From Verrucomicrobiota bacterium (GTDB taxonomy: Bacteria; Verrucomicrobiota; Verrucomicrobiae; Limisphaerales; UBA11358), in NCBI GenBank assembly GCA_014860005.1, contig JACZKP010000095.1, positions 1 to 33,289 on the forward strand: DNA of 33,289 nt, read 5' to 3'. A program made the position numbers and the translations under genes. This document shows, in pieces, positions 32,365 to 33,289 of the stretch; positions within the stretch are counted from its first letter, which is position 1; each line of letters starts with the position of its first letter. The notes beneath the pieces are model-generated. The model was not told the origin of the DNA. It ran no database searches and worked only from the letters and a program-made list of their open reading frames with translations.

Positions 32365-33099
32365 ATGAAAATCATAATTGCTGTTGGCCTCATGGCACTT
32401 TGCTGCGTGGGTTGCTCCAGCACGCGTCAATCGCAGTCTGACGCCGGCCTGCTTCCGGCGCTGCTTCCCTACGTGAACGAAGTTGCCAACGAGTTGAATG
32501 CAGTTCCGGCGGAAAGAAGAAATGTGTTGGGCGCAATCGCCACCGACGCCACGACCCGACTCAAAGAAGGGAAAGAAGCAAGCCTGACGTTTATCTGCAC
32601 TCACAATTCGCGGCGCAGTCACATGTCGCAAATCTGGGCCCAAACGGCCGCCTATTATTACGGTCTGAAAAATGTTCACGCCTTTTCCGGAGGCACGGAA
32701 GTGACCGCCTGCAATTGCCGCACCATCACCGCCATGCGCCGGGTCGGCTTTGACATCAAGGACGCCACCAGCGGCGACAACCCGTTGTATCTCGTGCGAT
32801 ACGCGGGCAATCGTTCGCCCATCCGCGCGTATTCCAAGCTCTACAATGCCGATGCCAATCCCAAACGCGAGTTCATCGCCTTGATGACCTGCAGTTCAGC
32901 CGACAAATCCTGTCCCGTCGTCCGCGGTTCCATCGCCCGTCACGCGATTCATTACGCCGATCCCCGTCTTTGCGATGATACACCCACTGAAACGGCGGCC
33001 TACAACGAGCGTTGCCGGGAAATCGCCCGCGAGATGTTTTACATCATGTCCGAGGTCCGCCGGCAGATGGATGAGTTCAAGGTGGCCGCGCGGCCCTGA
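32365..33099 (+). CDS. Lipoprotein of the low-molecular-weight phosphatase / arsenate reductase (ArsC) fold
   Basis: The 244-residue product from the ATG at 32365 starts with a lipoprotein-like signal (MKIIIAVGLMALCCVGCSS, Cys17). A 50-residue helical part follows. From residue 73 the LMW-PTPase fold begins: LTFICTHNSRRSHMSQIW has the CX5R loop C78-R84, followed by S85. The general-acid candidate is the Asp of HYADPRLCDDTP near residue 195. Thioredoxin-linked ArsC proteins share this loop (CTGNSCRSQ). They and LMW phosphatases are normally cytoplasmic, so a lipid-anchored form would work outside the cytoplasm. Arsenate reduction is unlikely without a thiol system, and phosphotyrosine or another phosphoester is a better guess. 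It lies 22 bases after the PhnD/PQQ gene and may be in the same transcript. Confidence 0.85.
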   Translation: MKIIIAVGLMALCCVGCSSTRQSQSDAGLLPALLPYVNEVANELNAVPAERRNVLGAIATDATTRLKEGKEASLTFICTHNSRRSHMSQIWAQTAAYYYGLKNVHAFSGGTEVTACNCRTITAMRRVGFDIKDATSGDNPLYLVRYAGNRSPIRAYSKLYNADANPKREFIALMTCSSADKSCPVVRGSIARHAIHYADPRLCDDTPTETAAYNERCREIAREMFYIMSEVRRQMDEFKVAARP

Positions 33100-33289
33100 C
33101 GGCGCACGATGCTCCGGTCGCAGCCCGAGGAATTGCACGACTTGATCGCTAACCCGACTTCCGCTATTCGACTGGGGAAACAGCGATTTTTCGGGGTCTT
33201 TGTTTCGTAAGTTGTTGCCCATGTGGCTGCGGATTTCTCAAATGTGCTGTAGTGCAGACCAACCCTCTTTTTCTTTGCGTGGGCCTGTG

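Overview
The window looks like a chromosomal segment of a free-living Verrucomicrobiota (Pedosphaera/Limisphaerales-like) bacterium. This rests on gene content and style only: GC-rich coding DNA, two Gfo/Idh/MocA oxidoreductases, a neutral-ceramidase-like amidase, a Tat-exported lipoprotein of the dimethylformamidase type, FG-GAP and PQQ/NHL beta-propeller proteins, and many starts with weak or no Shine-Dalgarno. No rRNA, tRNA, CRISPR array, insertion sequence or phage gene was seen.

Layout. (1) 3-6916: a glutaminase-A-like exported protein (cut by the window edge), a NagB-family deaminase, a Gfo/Idh oxidoreductase and a lipoprotein metallophosphoesterase on the minus strand, then a divergent exported sialidase-fold protein. 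(2) 6959-10816, minus strand: a Tat lipoprotein with a DMFase-like domain, a divergent NagB-like protein, and NagA, whose 3' end overlaps the NagB-like start. (3) 10817-10884: a divergent control region with a DeoR-type direct repeat. (4) 10885-17009, plus strand: a tight operon of DeoR regulator, class III aminotransferase, cytoplasmic ceramidase-like amidase, FGGY kinase and Gfo/Idh oxidoreductase (ATGA and GTGA overlaps, gaps of a few bases). (5) 17084-19886: a YjbQ-family protein and a secreted FG-GAP repeat protein. (6) 20002-26285, minus strand: AcuC-like deacetylase, acetyl-CoA synthetase, OFA-type MFS transporter, outer-membrane barrel and an orphan DUF2281 protein, which reads as an acetate/organic-acid module. 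(7) 26286-28654: a 632-base non-coding stretch, a protein with the R-S-E signature of cholera/pertussis-type ADP-ribosyltransferases, and a DUF922 metalloprotease-like protein. (8) 29187-33099, plus strand: a Cys-rich propeller protein, a PhnD-like/PQQ-propeller fusion and a lipoprotein low-molecular-weight phosphatase/ArsC homologue.

How the genes may work together. NagA, two NagB-family proteins, the DeoR regulator and the aminotransferase-amidase-kinase-oxidoreductase operon suggest breakdown of an N-acylated amino sugar or aminocyclitol: amide cleavage, amino removal, oxidation and phosphorylation. Exported hydrolases in region 1 may release the substrate. The substrate is not readable from sequence. 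In region 6, AcuC next to Acs suggests control of Acs by lysine deacetylation. The two most unusual items are the putative ADP-ribosyltransferase at 26918-27793 and the amidase-containing amino-sugar operon.
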